Source of the DNA: Streptomyces spiralis
GTDB lineage: Bacteria; Actinomycetota; Actinomycetes; Streptomycetales; Streptomycetaceae
Length of the DNA stretch: 64,000 bases
Reading direction: 5' to 3'
Assembly: GCF_014654675.1 (NCBI RefSeq)
Contig: NZ_BNBC01000007.1
Coordinates: forward strand, 147,256 to 211,255
In this document: positions 37,462-47,586 of the stretch, piece after piece
How positions within the stretch are numbered: position 1 is the stretch's first letter
How the letters are laid out: each line of letters opens with the position of its first letter
Position numbers and translations under genes: made by a program
Notes under the pieces: model-generated
The model's database searches: none
What the model was told of the DNA's origin: nothing
The model's input: the letters and a program-made list of their open reading frames with translations, nothing else

Positions 37462-38655
37462 GTGACCGCGTCCAGCACACCCACCGGAAAGGGGCCGGAC
37501 CGCCAGGACCAGGGACCGGGGGGCCGGGAGTACATCGTCGGGGCGCCGCATGCCCACTTCGGTCCGCAGTTCGATCCGCTGGCCGGGCTGCGGGCGACGG
37601 CCGACCCGCCCTGGGACGTGTATCTCACGGGCACGGTCTTCCTGGACATCATCTTCACCGGGCTCGACTCCGCACCGGTGCGCGGGACCGAGTCCTGGGC
37701 GCGCGGCATGGGGTCGAGCCCGGGCGGCGTGGCCAACATGGCGACCGCACTGGCCCGCCTCGGCCTGCGCACGGCGCTCGCGGCGGCTTTCGGCGACGAC
37801 CACTACGGCGAGTACTGCTGGGACGCGCTGGAACAGGGCGAGGGCATCGACCTCTCGCCCTCCCGCACCGTCCCCGGCTGGCACTCCCCGGTCACCGTCT
37901 CCATGGCCTACGAGGGCGAGCGCACGATGGTCTCGCACGGCCACGAGCCGCCCCCCGACGCCGAGTTCATGCAGGAGGGCGCGCTCGCCTGCCCGCCCCG
38001 CGCACGAGCCGCCGTGGCCTCCCTGATCCCCGGCAGGCGCTCGCCCTGGATCGCCGAGGCAGCGCGCCTGGGCACGCGCATCTTCGGGGACGTCGGCTGG
38101 GACGAGACCGGCGCCTGGGACCTGGCGGCCCTGCCCGACCTGGAGCACTGCGAGGCGTTCCTGCCCAACGCCGAGGAGGCCATGCGCTACACCGGCACCG
38201 ACTGCCCGCGCGCCGCCGCTCGCGCGCTCACCGCGTTCGTGCCCATCGCGGTGGTCACCCTCGGCGCGGAGGGCGCCTACGCCGTCGACCGGCGCACCGG
38301 GGAGACCGCCGAGGTGCCCGCCATCGCCGTCGAGGCGCTGGACCCCACGGGCGCGGGCGACGTCTTCGTGGCCGGCTTCGTCACCGGCACGCTGGCCGGC
38401 TGGCCGCTGGCCGACCGTCTCGCCTTCGCCGGCCTCACCGCCGCGCTGTCCGTGCAGGAGTTCGGAGGCTCGCTGTCGGCGCCCGGCTGGTCCGAGGTCG
38501 CGGCCTGGTGGCGCAAGGTCCAGTCGGTGGACACCCAGGACCCGGCGGCCCTGCGGCGGTACGCCTTCCTGGGGGACCTGGTGCCGGAGACGTGCGCGGA
38601 GCCCTGGCCGCGGCGCAGGGCCGTACCGACCATCGGCTTCGGCAGGTCCGCGTGA
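37462..38655 (+). CDS. PfkB family carbohydrate kinase
   Basis: The protein has 397 aa. It starts with GTG 37462. The N-terminus (1-50) is a non-conserved tail. The PfkB core has the first signature region GSSPGGVANMATALARLGL near 82-100 and the second signature DPTGAGDVFVAGF near 295 with the catalytic Asp. It would phosphorylate a sugar or nucleoside. Placement after gudD suggests a role in hexarate or sugar metabolism, but it could be a ribokinase-like or unrelated sugar kinase. It is not preceded by a strong promoter, and the tandem repeat lies between the two genes. Confidence 0.85.
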   Translation: MTASSTPTGKGPDRQDQGPGGREYIVGAPHAHFGPQFDPLAGLRATADPPWDVYLTGTVFLDIIFTGLDSAPVRGTESWARGMGSSPGGVANMATALARLGLRTALAAAFGDDHYGEYCWDALEQGEGIDLSPSRTVPGWHSPVTVSMAYEGERTMVSHGHEPPPDAEFMQEGALACPPRARAAVASLIPGRRSPWIAEAARLGTRIFGDVGWDETGAWDLAALPDLEHCEAFLPNAEEAMRYTGTDCPRAAARALTAFVPIAVVTLGAEGAYAVDRRTGETAEVPAIAVEALDPTGAGDVFVAGFVTGTLAGWPLADRLAFAGLTAALSVQEFGGSLSAPGWSEVAAWWRKVQSVDTQDPAALRRYAFLGDLVPETCAEPWPRRRAVPTIGFGRSA

Positions 38656-38803
38656 CCGGCCACGCCCGGCGCCGACGGCCCCTGAACCGCCTGCTGCACA
38701 TACCGGGTTGACGTACGGGGCCGACTCACCGACTCATCGGGTCCCCCTCCCCGCAGGCACACCAGGTCATGGCGCCGGGCCGAGCCCGCACCGGAGCACG
38801 CCA

Positions 38804-38832
38804 TTGACAGTTGACGTTTGCTGCTCAATTAT
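38804..38832 (+). promoter_or_regulatory. Strong promoter candidate for the GH31 gene
   Basis: TTGACA (38804-38809) is separated by 17 bases from AATTAT (38827-38832), a good HrdB-type promoter for a Streptomyces. Downstream lie two 11-bp direct repeats, TTGCAGtCACc (38853-38863) and TTGCAGgCACg (38864-38874). One helical turn apart, these repeats resemble sites bound by MalR/LacI-type regulators of Streptomyces glycosidases; that link is inference. Confidence 0.6.
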
Positions 38833-38952
38833 CGGCTGAATCAAGCACGATTTTGCAGTCACCTTGCAGGCACGCACGAATATGCACGGGCTCCCGCACC
38901 TCCTGACCATGACTTGCTGCTCCGGACTCCCCACCGTCGAAGGACATGCGTC

Positions 38953-41040
38953 GTGCGCAGACCAACACGCAGACCCCGAGTGCTCCTCGCCGCCCTCGCC
39001 CTGGCCCTCGCCCTCCCCGTCGGCCTGACCGCGCAGAACCGCGCACAGGCCGCCCCCGCCCCCCGGACCGCCCAACTGGCCACGTCCGCGGCGGAACTCA
39101 CCCTGACCGTCCCCCCGGACCGCACCGCACCCGGTTACTCCCTCCATGTGGCGAGGGATCAACTCGCCCTCACCACCCGCCGTTCGGGAACCACCGTCCT
39201 GGCCACCGCCCCCGGTGACACCGGAGCCCTCCGCTTCCGCACCGCCGGGACCTGGCAGCACGCCACCCGCGTCACCGACTGGTCCTGGAAGAACGGCGTC
39301 CTGACCCTCACCGCCGCCACCACCGTGCCTGGTGCCACGGTCCAGGCCCGCGTCACCCCCTCCGCCGACCGCTACCAGCTCGACTGGCAGGTCAGCGGCA
39401 CCACGCCCGAACGCCTCGGCCTGGCCTACGACTTGAAGTCCGCCGGCCACTGGTACGGCCACGGCGAGGCCCAGACCCCGAACGGCGGCCCCGGCACCGA
39501 CCAGCCCTGGCCGCTCGACAGCGGCCAGGTGGTCCACCCCGCCTTCGGACCGGCCTCGTACTACATGATCGACCCGTTCTGGTACACCTCCGCCGCGACC
39601 GGACTGCGCGTGGACACCGGGCACGTCATGGACGTGGCGATCAACCAGAACACCGACGGCCTCGGCCGCTTCGACATCGAGTCGGCGGAGCCGTACCGGG
39701 CGACGGTCTTCGTGGAGCGGACCCCCCTCGACGTCTACCGCGACTACGTCGGCATCGTGGGCAAGCCCACGAAGAGCGACGCCGGCTACCGGCAGTACGC
39801 CGAGCCGGTGTGGAACTCCTGGGCGCAGTTCTACACCCACGTCGACCAGGCCAAGCTCCTGGACTACGCCCAGGACCTGCACGACAACGGCATCACCGGC
39901 CACGCCCTCCAGCTCGACGACAAGTGGGAGTCCAACTACGGGAACATGACCTTCGACCCGAAGGCCTACCCCGACCCCAAGGCGATGTCGCAGAAGATCC
40001 ACGACCTGGGCTTCGACTTCGGTCTCTGGGTCACCCTGTGGATCAACCTCGACTCCGACCAGTACCAGTACGCCGCCGACCACGGCTACCTGCTCAAGGA
40101 CGCCGCCGACACCACCAAGCCCTGCACGGTCACCTGGTGGAACGGCACCGCGGGCATCGTCGACCTCGGCAACCCGGAGGCGAAGGCCTGGTACGAAGGC
40201 CGGCTCAAGGGCCTGATGAAGACGTACGGCATCGACGGCCTGAAGTTCGACACCCGCTTCTTCGACGAGCGGTGTGCACCGCACGAGGGCTACAAGCCCA
40301 CGGACTACCAGCGCCTGGGCGCCCAACTCGCCGACGAGTACGACCTCCAGGGCGTGGGCATCCGCGTCCACTGGGACACCGCCGCGCACCAGGCCGGATT
40401 CGTCACCCGCCAGGTCGACAAGGGCACCGGCTGGAACTCCCTGCGCGCCTCCGTCACCCAGAACCTCGCCATCTCCACCATCGGCTACCCCTTCGTCACC
40501 ACCGACATGATCGGCGGCTCCAGCGCCCAGCCCGCGCCGACGAAGCAGGTCCTGGTCCGCTGGGCGCAGTCGGCCGCACTGATGCCGCTGATGTACGCCT
40601 CCACGTCCCCCGTGGACACGATCGACCCCAGAACGGGCCAGAAGGTGGTGTACGACGAGGAGACGATCGCCCTCTACCGCCAGGCCATCGCCCGCCACGC
40701 CCGCCTCGCCCCGTACATCTGGGACCAGGTCCAGCAGACCCTGAGGACCGGCGACCCGATCATGCGCCCCCTGTTCTTCGACTTCCCGGAGGACAAGCCC
40801 GCCTACACGATCACCGACGAGTGGATGCTGGGCCCGGCCGTCCTGGCGGCCCCCCAACTCACCGACGCCCCCACCAGAAGCGTCCACCTGCCCCCGGGCA
40901 CCTGGTACGACGTGGCACACCGCAAGGTCGTCCACGGCGGCAGGACCCTCACGTCCTACGCCACGCCCCTGGGCACCACCCCGGTCTTCGTGAAACTCGG
41001 AGCGAAGGGATCGGACAAGGCCCTGCGGGCGCTGCGCTGA
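38953..41040 (+). CDS. Secreted glycoside hydrolase family 31 (MYORG/alpha-galactosidase-like group)
   Basis: The protein has 695 aa from GTG 38953 (AAGGA eight bases upstream). A signal peptide covers residues 1-34: Arg-rich, then LLAALALALALPVGL, cut after AQA. The N-terminal beta domain precedes a (beta/alpha)8 barrel with likely nucleophile Asp433 in DGLKFDTRF. The segment PFVTTDMIGGS and the barrel end PLMYASTSP resemble MYORG-type GH31 rather than the classical WxDMNE alpha-glucosidases. The acid/base is not certain (Asp475 or Asp518). It most likely acts outside the cell on an alpha-galactoside or alpha-glucoside. It is monocistronic with its own promoter and terminator. Confidence 0.9.
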   Translation: MRRPTRRPRVLLAALALALALPVGLTAQNRAQAAPAPRTAQLATSAAELTLTVPPDRTAPGYSLHVARDQLALTTRRSGTTVLATAPGDTGALRFRTAGTWQHATRVTDWSWKNGVLTLTAATTVPGATVQARVTPSADRYQLDWQVSGTTPERLGLAYDLKSAGHWYGHGEAQTPNGGPGTDQPWPLDSGQVVHPAFGPASYYMIDPFWYTSAATGLRVDTGHVMDVAINQNTDGLGRFDIESAEPYRATVFVERTPLDVYRDYVGIVGKPTKSDAGYRQYAEPVWNSWAQFYTHVDQAKLLDYAQDLHDNGITGHALQLDDKWESNYGNMTFDPKAYPDPKAMSQKIHDLGFDFGLWVTLWINLDSDQYQYAADHGYLLKDAADTTKPCTVTWWNGTAGIVDLGNPEAKAWYEGRLKGLMKTYGIDGLKFDTRFFDERCAPHEGYKPTDYQRLGAQLADEYDLQGVGIRVHWDTAAHQAGFVTRQVDKGTGWNSLRASVTQNLAISTIGYPFVTTDMIGGSSAQPAPTKQVLVRWAQSAALMPLMYASTSPVDTIDPRTGQKVVYDEETIALYRQAIARHARLAPYIWDQVQQTLRTGDPIMRPLFFDFPEDKPAYTITDEWMLGPAVLAAPQLTDAPTRSVHLPPGTWYDVAHRKVVHGGRTLTSYATPLGTTPVFVKLGAKGSDKALRALR

Positions 41041-41063
41041 GAAACCCGCCCGCACGATCCGAA

Positions 41064-41090
41064 GGGCCGGTCGCCGAGGGCGACCGGCCC
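41064..41090 (+). terminator. Terminator after the GH31 gene
   Basis: A perfect 12-bp stem, 41064-41075 with 41079-41090, has a 3-base loop. Confidence 0.85.
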
Positions 41091-41182
41091 ACGGGTGTGC
41101 CGGGGTACAGGGGTACGCGGCCCCGCAGGTGCACAAACAGCCCCCGCAGGGCACAAGGGGACGCGGCCGCCGCAGGGGTGCA

Positions 41183-41286
41183 GGGGACGGAGTCCCCGCC
41201 GGGGCCCGGGGCGGAGCCCCGGACGGCGCCTTCTCACCCCACCGAGACGGGGGGCGGGTGGGAAACGGGGTCCGGGGCGGAGCCCC
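41183..41286. repeat. Hairpin repeats in the GH31-era gap
   Basis: Three short hairpins of similar form lie in the 298-bp gap: ggggacggagtcccc (41183-41197), then ggggcggagcccc at 41208-41220 and again at 41274-41286. The last two sit in a longer direct repeat (cggggcggagcccc...ggacggc) 66 bp apart. Such G/C hairpin units are common between convergent Streptomyces genes and may act as extra terminators for era. Confidence 0.7.
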
Positions 41287-41338
41287 AGGACGGCACCTCT
41301 TGAGCCACCGAGTCGGGCGGGTGGGTGGGCACGCCCCC

Positions 41339-42292
41339 TCAGAAACCGAGCCGCCGCAACTGCTTGGGATCCCGCTGCCAGTCCTTCGCCACCTTCACAT
41401 GCAGGTCGAGAAAGACCGGCGTCCCCAGCAACGCCTCGATGTGCTTGCGCGACTTGATCCCGACCTCCTTCAGCCGCTTGCCCTTGGGGCCGATGATGAT
41501 CCCCTTCTGGCTCGGCCGCTCGATGAACACGTTCGCGTGGATGTCCAGCAGCGGCTTGTCCGCCGGCCGGTCCTCCCGCGGCAGCATCTCCTCGACCACC
41601 ACCGCGATGGAGTGCGGCAGCTCGTCGCGGACGCCCTCCAGCGCCGCTTCCCGGATGAGTTCCGCGATCATGACCTGCTCGGGCTCGTCCGTGAGGTCGC
41701 CCTCGGGGTAGAGCGCCGGCCCCTCCGGCAGCAGCGGGATCAGCAGGTCGGCCAGCAGATCCACCTGCTTGCCCGCCGTCGCCGACACCGGCACGATCTC
41801 CGCCCACTCGATGCCCAGCTCCTTGCCGAGCTGGTCGATGGCGATCAGCTGCTCGGCGAGGGCCTTGGAGTCGACCAGGTCGGTCTTGGTGACGATGGCG
41901 ACCTTCGGGGTCTTCCTGATCCCGGCCAGCTCCTTGGCGATGAAGCGGTCGCCGGGGCCGATCTTCTCGTTCGCGGGAAGGCAGAAACCGATCACGTCGA
42001 CCTCGGCCCACGTCGTCCGCACGACGTCGTTGAGCCGCTCGCCGAGCAGCGTGCGCGGCTTGTGGAGGCCCGGCGTGTCCACCAGGATGAGCTGGGCGTC
42101 CGGTCGGTGCACGATGCCGCGTACCGTGTGCCGCGTCGTCTGCGGCTGGTTAGCGGTGATCGCCACCTTCTGCCCGACCAGAGCGTTCGTGAGGGTGGAC
42201 TTGCCCGCGTTGGGACGGCCCACGAAGCAGGCGAAGCCGGCGCGGTGGACGGCCTCGGCCGACTCTTCGGATGACGGGGTGCGAGCGCTCAT
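41339..42292 (-). CDS. era: Ribosome-associated GTPase Era
   Basis: The protein has 317 aa from ATG 42292 (GGGAG eleven bases upstream; ATG 42301 is too close to it). G1 is GRPNAGKS (25-32), G3 is DTPG (72-75), and G4 is TKTD (135-138) in place of NKxD. The C-terminal KH domain reads IIIGPKGKRLKEVG. Era binds 16S rRNA near its 3' end and guides 30S maturation. ybeY, phoH and the CBS protein lie on the same strand further up, the usual actinobacterial neighbourhood. Confidence 0.97.
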   Translation of the reverse strand: MSARTPSSEESAEAVHRAGFACFVGRPNAGKSTLTNALVGQKVAITANQPQTTRHTVRGIVHRPDAQLILVDTPGLHKPRTLLGERLNDVVRTTWAEVDVIGFCLPANEKIGPGDRFIAKELAGIRKTPKVAIVTKTDLVDSKALAEQLIAIDQLGKELGIEWAEIVPVSATAGKQVDLLADLLIPLLPEGPALYPEGDLTDEPEQVMIAELIREAALEGVRDELPHSIAVVVEEMLPREDRPADKPLLDIHANVFIERPSQKGIIIGPKGKRLKEVGIKSRKHIEALLGTPVFLDLHVKVAKDWQRDPKQLRRLGF

Positions 42293-42342
42293 GCCGCCCA
42301 TTCTCCCTGATCCGCAGAGCCCGGCGGCACCGTGAGGTTCCG

Positions 42343-44092
<1,750 letters not shown>

Positions 44093-44139
44093 GGCCCGTC
44101 CGGCGGATCAGACCCCGGTCGACCGCCCCCCTGCTGCGG

Positions 44140-44502
44140 CTACTCCGACTGGCCCGCCTGCTGCGTCAGCCGGACCGTGCCGTCCGGCCCGGCCAGCAGC
44201 ACCGGCGTCCCGGGGCCGCCGAGGTCCCCGACCGCGGCCCGGTCCTCGGGCGCGATGCCCTCCGCCTCGCTGACGACCGCGGCGGCCTCCAGCGACGTGG
44301 CGCCGGAGGCCACCGCCATGGCCACCGCCGTCTGCAGGGCGCTCAGCTTCAGCGAGGCGAGGTGCACCGACCCGGCGGCGTACGTACGGCCCGTCTCGTC
44401 ACGTACGGCCGCGCCCTCCGGCACACCGTTGCGGGCCCGCACCGAACGGGCCAGGGTGACGATCTTGCGGTCCTCGGGGTCAAGCCCGTTGCTCTCGGTC
44501 AT
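44140..44502 (-). CDS. Cytidine-deaminase-fold protein lacking catalytic residues
   Basis: The protein has 120 aa. The fold resembles CDA (RNGVPEGAAVRDETGRTYAAGSV, then helix, strand AAAVVSEAEG), and database entries often call it cytidine deaminase. However, the catalytic CAE/HAE motif is replaced by LSALQTAV and the PCxxC zinc pair is absent. It therefore cannot bind zinc in the usual way. It lies in the conserved actinobacterial order era - this gene - CBS - ybeY - phoH, which hints at a structural or RNA-related role. The XRE regulator gene ends 39 bp upstream on the same strand. Confidence 0.85.
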   Translation of the reverse strand: MTESNGLDPEDRKIVTLARSVRARNGVPEGAAVRDETGRTYAAGSVHLASLKLSALQTAVAMAVASGATSLEAAAVVSEAEGIAPEDRAAVGDLGGPGTPVLLAGPDGTVRLTQQAGQSE

Positions 44503-44541
44503 GATCCGAGCATACGAAAGCCGCGCCGGCGACCGCCCGGG

Positions 44542-45420
44542 TCACCCCGCCACCGGATACATCGCACCGCGCCGCCCCTCCGGCGAGGCCAGCCACTCCA
44601 GCTTCGCCGCGGTGTTCGCCTCGTCCAGGGGTGTGTGCAGCACGACCGTCAGGTCCGGCCGGGCCGGCACCTTCATGGCCGTCGACTCCATGCACAGCAG
44701 CCCCACGAGCGGATGGTCGAGCTCCTTGCGGATCTGACCGGCGTCCTCGATGTCCCGCTGCTCCCACAGCGCCGTGAACTCGTCACTGGCCTCCCTGGCC
44801 TGGGCCAGCACGGCCTGGTACCCCTCGTCGTCGGGGCGGGCGGCGCACGCGGCCCGGAACTGCGCCACGACCGTCCGGGCGTTCGACTCCCAGCTCTTGC
44901 TGCGGGAGCGGTACATCGGGTCGGTGAAGAAGTCGACGAGGCAGTTCTGCGTGATGTCCGGACGCATGCCCAGCACGATCGCGGCGGCGTCGTTGTACAT
45001 CACGCAGTTGTAGTACATGTCCATGATGTGCGCCGGATACGGCATCCACGTGTCGATCAGCCGCCGCAATCCCTCGCACATGTCCCGCTTCTCCGGCGCC
45101 ACCTCGGGCGCGGGCGGGTTCAGCCCGGCGAGCACGTACAGGTGCCGGCGCTCGACGTCGCTGAGCCTGAGCACCCTGGCCACGGAGTCCAGCACCTGCG
45201 GGGAGACGGAGATGTCCCGGCCCTGCTCCAGCCACTGGTACCAGGAGGCGCCCACCCCGGCGAGCACCGCGACCTCCTCGCGCCGCAGTCCGGGAGTACG
45301 GCGCCGGGCCCCGCCGTCCGGCAGTCCCGCCTCGGCCGGGGTCACCCGGGCCCGCCTGTTCATCAGGAACTCGCGCAGTTCCCGCAGCCGCTGCGTCTTG
45401 ATCGTGTCAGTGTCAGGCAC
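44542..45420 (-). CDS. XRE family regulator with MmyB-like ligand domain
   Basis: The protein has 292 aa. Residues 30-100 hold the HTH with the typical RRRTPGLRREEVAVLAGVGASWYQWLEQGRD, read in parts. Residues 120-285 match the MmyB-like domain (NCVMYNDAAAIVLG, DFFTDP, STAMKVPARPDLTVVLHTP), which may bind a fatty acid or aromatic ligand. It is divergent from an MFS pump across 91 bp, the common layout for a regulator of that pump. The inverted repeat at 45444-45460 is a candidate operator. Confidence 0.92.
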   Translation of the reverse strand: MPDTDTIKTQRLRELREFLMNRRARVTPAEAGLPDGGARRRTPGLRREEVAVLAGVGASWYQWLEQGRDISVSPQVLDSVARVLRLSDVERRHLYVLAGLNPPAPEVAPEKRDMCEGLRRLIDTWMPYPAHIMDMYYNCVMYNDAAAIVLGMRPDITQNCLVDFFTDPMYRSRSKSWESNARTVVAQFRAACAARPDDEGYQAVLAQAREASDEFTALWEQRDIEDAGQIRKELDHPLVGLLCMESTAMKVPARPDLTVVLHTPLDEANTAAKLEWLASPEGRRGAMYPVAG

Positions 45421-45443
45421 GTACGGATCCCCCTCGTAGTGTC

Positions 45444-45460
45444 TGGTGGTGCCACCACCA
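45444..45460. promoter_or_regulatory. Operator candidate between XRE regulator and MFS pump
   Basis: TGGTGGT-GCC-ACCACCA (45444-45460) is a perfect 7-bp inverted repeat with a 3-base spacer, placed midway between the divergent starts. Confidence 0.6.
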
Positions 45461-45511
45461 CCATAAGTTCCGACTCCCCACGGCTATTCCGGTCGCACGA
45501 GGCTCTTGGCC

Positions 45512-46930
45512 ATGGCGATCGACACCACCACCTCACCCACCACCCCCACCGGGGCACAGCTCGACGACCCACGGCTGTCGGCCCGCGACAAGCTGGTCCT
45601 CTTCGTCCTGTGCGCCGCCCAGTTCATGGTCGCCCTGGACTTCTCCGTGCTGAACGTGGCCCTGCCGGAGCTGGGCACGGACCTCGGCATGAGCCGGTCG
45701 GCCCTTCAGTGGGCGGTCACCGCGTTCGCGCTGCCCTCGGGCGGCTTCCTGCTGCTGTTCGGCCGCGTCGGCGACCTGTACGGCCGCCGGAAGCTGTTCC
45801 TGACCGGTCTGGCCCTGTTCGGGGGCGCCTCGCTGCTGGCCACCCTCGCCTGGGACCCGGCGTCCTTCCTGGCCGGCCGGGCGCTGCAGGGCCTGGGCGC
45901 GGCGGCGATCGTACCGACCGGCATGTCCCTGCTGACCACCACCTTCCCCGAGGGCCCGGCCCGCGACCGTGCCCTCGGTATCTCCGGCACCCTGCTGTCG
46001 CTGGGCTTCACCGTCGGCATGGTCGCGGGCGGCGTCCTCACCGACGCCCTCGGCTGGCGCTCCACGATGGCGCTGCTGTCGGTCTTCGCGCTGATCGTGC
46101 TGCCCCTGGCCCCGGGGCTGCTGCCCGAATCCCGCACCCCGCAGCGCCCCCGCCTGGACGTCCCCGGCGCGGTCACCGTCACCACCGGCCTGCTGTCGCT
46201 GATCTACGCCCTGTCCACCGCCGCCGACCACGGCTTCGGCCGCGCCGACGTCATCACGGCGCTGATCGCGGGCGTCGCGCTGCTGAGCGCGTTCGCGGTC
46301 GTCGAGTCCCGGTCGCAGGCCCCCCTGGTCTCCCTGCCCATGCTGCGCCGCCGCACGGTGGCGTGGGGCAACGTGGGCGGTCTGGTCACCTTCTCGATGA
46401 TGTCCACGGTGGTCTTCGTCCTGACCCTCTACCTCCAGGAGATCCTGCACCTGTCGGCCTTCGAGACCGGTCTGGTCTTCGGCGTCCAGGGTGTGCTCTC
46501 GGCGGTGGCGGGCAGCTACGCGGCGAAGGTCATCGGCCGGTTCGGCGCCCGCCGCACCCTCGTCGGCTCGCTCGCCGGACAGGGCGCGCTGATCGCCGCG
46601 CTGCTCGGCCTGAACGCCCACACCTGGTCGGTCTGGCTCGCCACGGCCGCCGTCTCGCTGGCCAGCATGTGCCACCTCGGCGCGATCATCTCCTACGGCC
46701 TGACCGTCACCTCGGGCGTCCCCGACGAGGAGCAGGGCCTGGCCACCGGCCTGGTCACCTCCACCCAGCAGGTCGGCATCACCGTCGGCATCCCGCTGCT
46801 GGGCGTCCTGGCCACCACCTCCGGCGACCTCCTCGCGGGCGTCCACACCGTGCTGGCCCTGGACGCGGCGATCGTCCTCGCGGCGGCCGTGCTGGTCGGC
46901 CTGGGACTGCGGGTCCGGCGCACCGCCTAG
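45512..46930 (+). CDS. MFS drug transporter, DHA2 (14 helix) type
   Basis: The protein has 472 aa from ATG 45512 (GAGG nine bases upstream); the in-frame TTG at 45506 is not needed. The family motif A is FGRVGDLYGRRKLF near 82. The N-terminal motif MVALDFSVLNVALPEL is the D1 signature of EmrB/QacA transporters. It is expected to export a hydrophobic compound by proton antiport. Divergent regulator XRE-MmyB probably controls it. It ends 9 bp before the convergent YjbR gene, within a shared hairpin. Confidence 0.9.
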   Translation: MAIDTTTSPTTPTGAQLDDPRLSARDKLVLFVLCAAQFMVALDFSVLNVALPELGTDLGMSRSALQWAVTAFALPSGGFLLLFGRVGDLYGRRKLFLTGLALFGGASLLATLAWDPASFLAGRALQGLGAAAIVPTGMSLLTTTFPEGPARDRALGISGTLLSLGFTVGMVAGGVLTDALGWRSTMALLSVFALIVLPLAPGLLPESRTPQRPRLDVPGAVTVTTGLLSLIYALSTAADHGFGRADVITALIAGVALLSAFAVVESRSQAPLVSLPMLRRRTVAWGNVGGLVTFSMMSTVVFVLTLYLQEILHLSAFETGLVFGVQGVLSAVAGSYAAKVIGRFGARRTLVGSLAGQGALIAALLGLNAHTWSVWLATAAVSLASMCHLGAIISYGLTVTSGVPDEEQGLATGLVTSTQQVGITVGIPLLGVLATTSGDLLAGVHTVLALDAAIVLAAAVLVGLGLRVRRTA

Positions 46931-46952
46931 GACAGGCCCCTAGGGCCGGTCC
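46930..46952. terminator. Compact bidirectional hairpin between MFS and YjbR genes
   Basis: GGAC-GGCC (46930-46938) pairs with GGCC-GTCC (46944-46952) with one mismatch and the loop cctag. It overlaps the last bases of both converging genes. Confidence 0.5.
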
Positions 46953-47299
46953 AGGCGAAGCCGTTCGGCACGCGGGAGACCGGCCACCACCAGGTCGTAC
47001 GAGTCCTCCACCAGCTCCCGGACCAGCCGGTCCGGGAGCCCGCCGTCGACGGTGACCGTGTTCCAGTGGCGTTTGTTCATGTGCCACCCCGGGACGACGA
47101 GCCCGGGGTGCTCGCCCCGCAGCCGGATCGCGTCCTCGGGGTCGCACTTGAGGTTGACGGTCAGGGGCGTGGCGTCCAGCGCCGACAGCGCGAACAGCTT
47201 GCCCCGGACCTTGAAGACGGAGGTCTCCGGGTTGAAGGGGAAGTCCTCCACGGCGGCGTTGAAGGACAGACAGAGGGCGCGCAGTTGCTGGGGGGTCAT
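46940..47299 (-). CDS. MmcQ/YjbR family protein
   Basis: The protein has 119 aa. Family features are FKVRGKLFAL, VNLKCDPEDAIRLR, MNKRHWNTVTVDG and the C-terminal SYDLVVAGLPR. The fold is a double-wing DNA-binding-like domain; no function is established. It overlaps the upstream 96-aa gene by ATGA. Confidence 0.88.
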   Translation of the reverse strand: MTPQQLRALCLSFNAAVEDFPFNPETSVFKVRGKLFALSALDATPLTVNLKCDPEDAIRLRGEHPGLVVPGWHMNKRHWNTVTVDGGLPDRLVRELVEDSYDLVVAGLPRAERLRLDRP

Positions 47300-47586
47300 G
47301 CGTTCGTCTCCTCGCCGGTCTCCGGGCGGCCGTGGGCGCAGTCGATCTCGTCGCCGTTGAGGTCGGTCACGTATCCGTGGCCGTCGAGGTGGACCGTCAC
47401 CGTGGCCGGCTCGTGTTCGACCTCGAAGGGGTCGCCGTTGCCGAAGCCGTACGTCACGACCACGAAGGTCTCCGAGGGCCGCAGCCAGTGGTCACTGCCG
47501 TAGGGCTCGAGGATCAGTTCCAGCATGTCCGTGCCCCGGTTGGTCACGCGCAGCCGTGCCACCGGTCCCCCGTCGGCCTCCGTCAC
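47296..47586 (-). CDS. Small protein of unknown function, translationally coupled
   Basis: The protein has 96 aa, acidic, mostly beta strands (ARLRVTNRGTDMLELILEPYG; then ATVTVHLDGHGYVTDLNG), and looks like a small immunoglobulin-like or C2-like sandwich. It has no signal peptide. It overlaps the CBS gene and the YjbR gene by 4 bp each, so all three are likely co-translated. I do not recognise a family. Confidence 0.7.
   Translation of the reverse strand: MTEADGGPVARLRVTNRGTDMLELILEPYGSDHWLRPSETFVVVTYGFGNGDPFEVEHEPATVTVHLDGHGYVTDLNGDEIDCAHGRPETGEETNA

Noticed and set aside
35860..38150. 760-codon frame opposite gudD and the PfkB kinase
   Set aside because: Covers two genes with clear catalytic motifs on the other strand; no support for expression.
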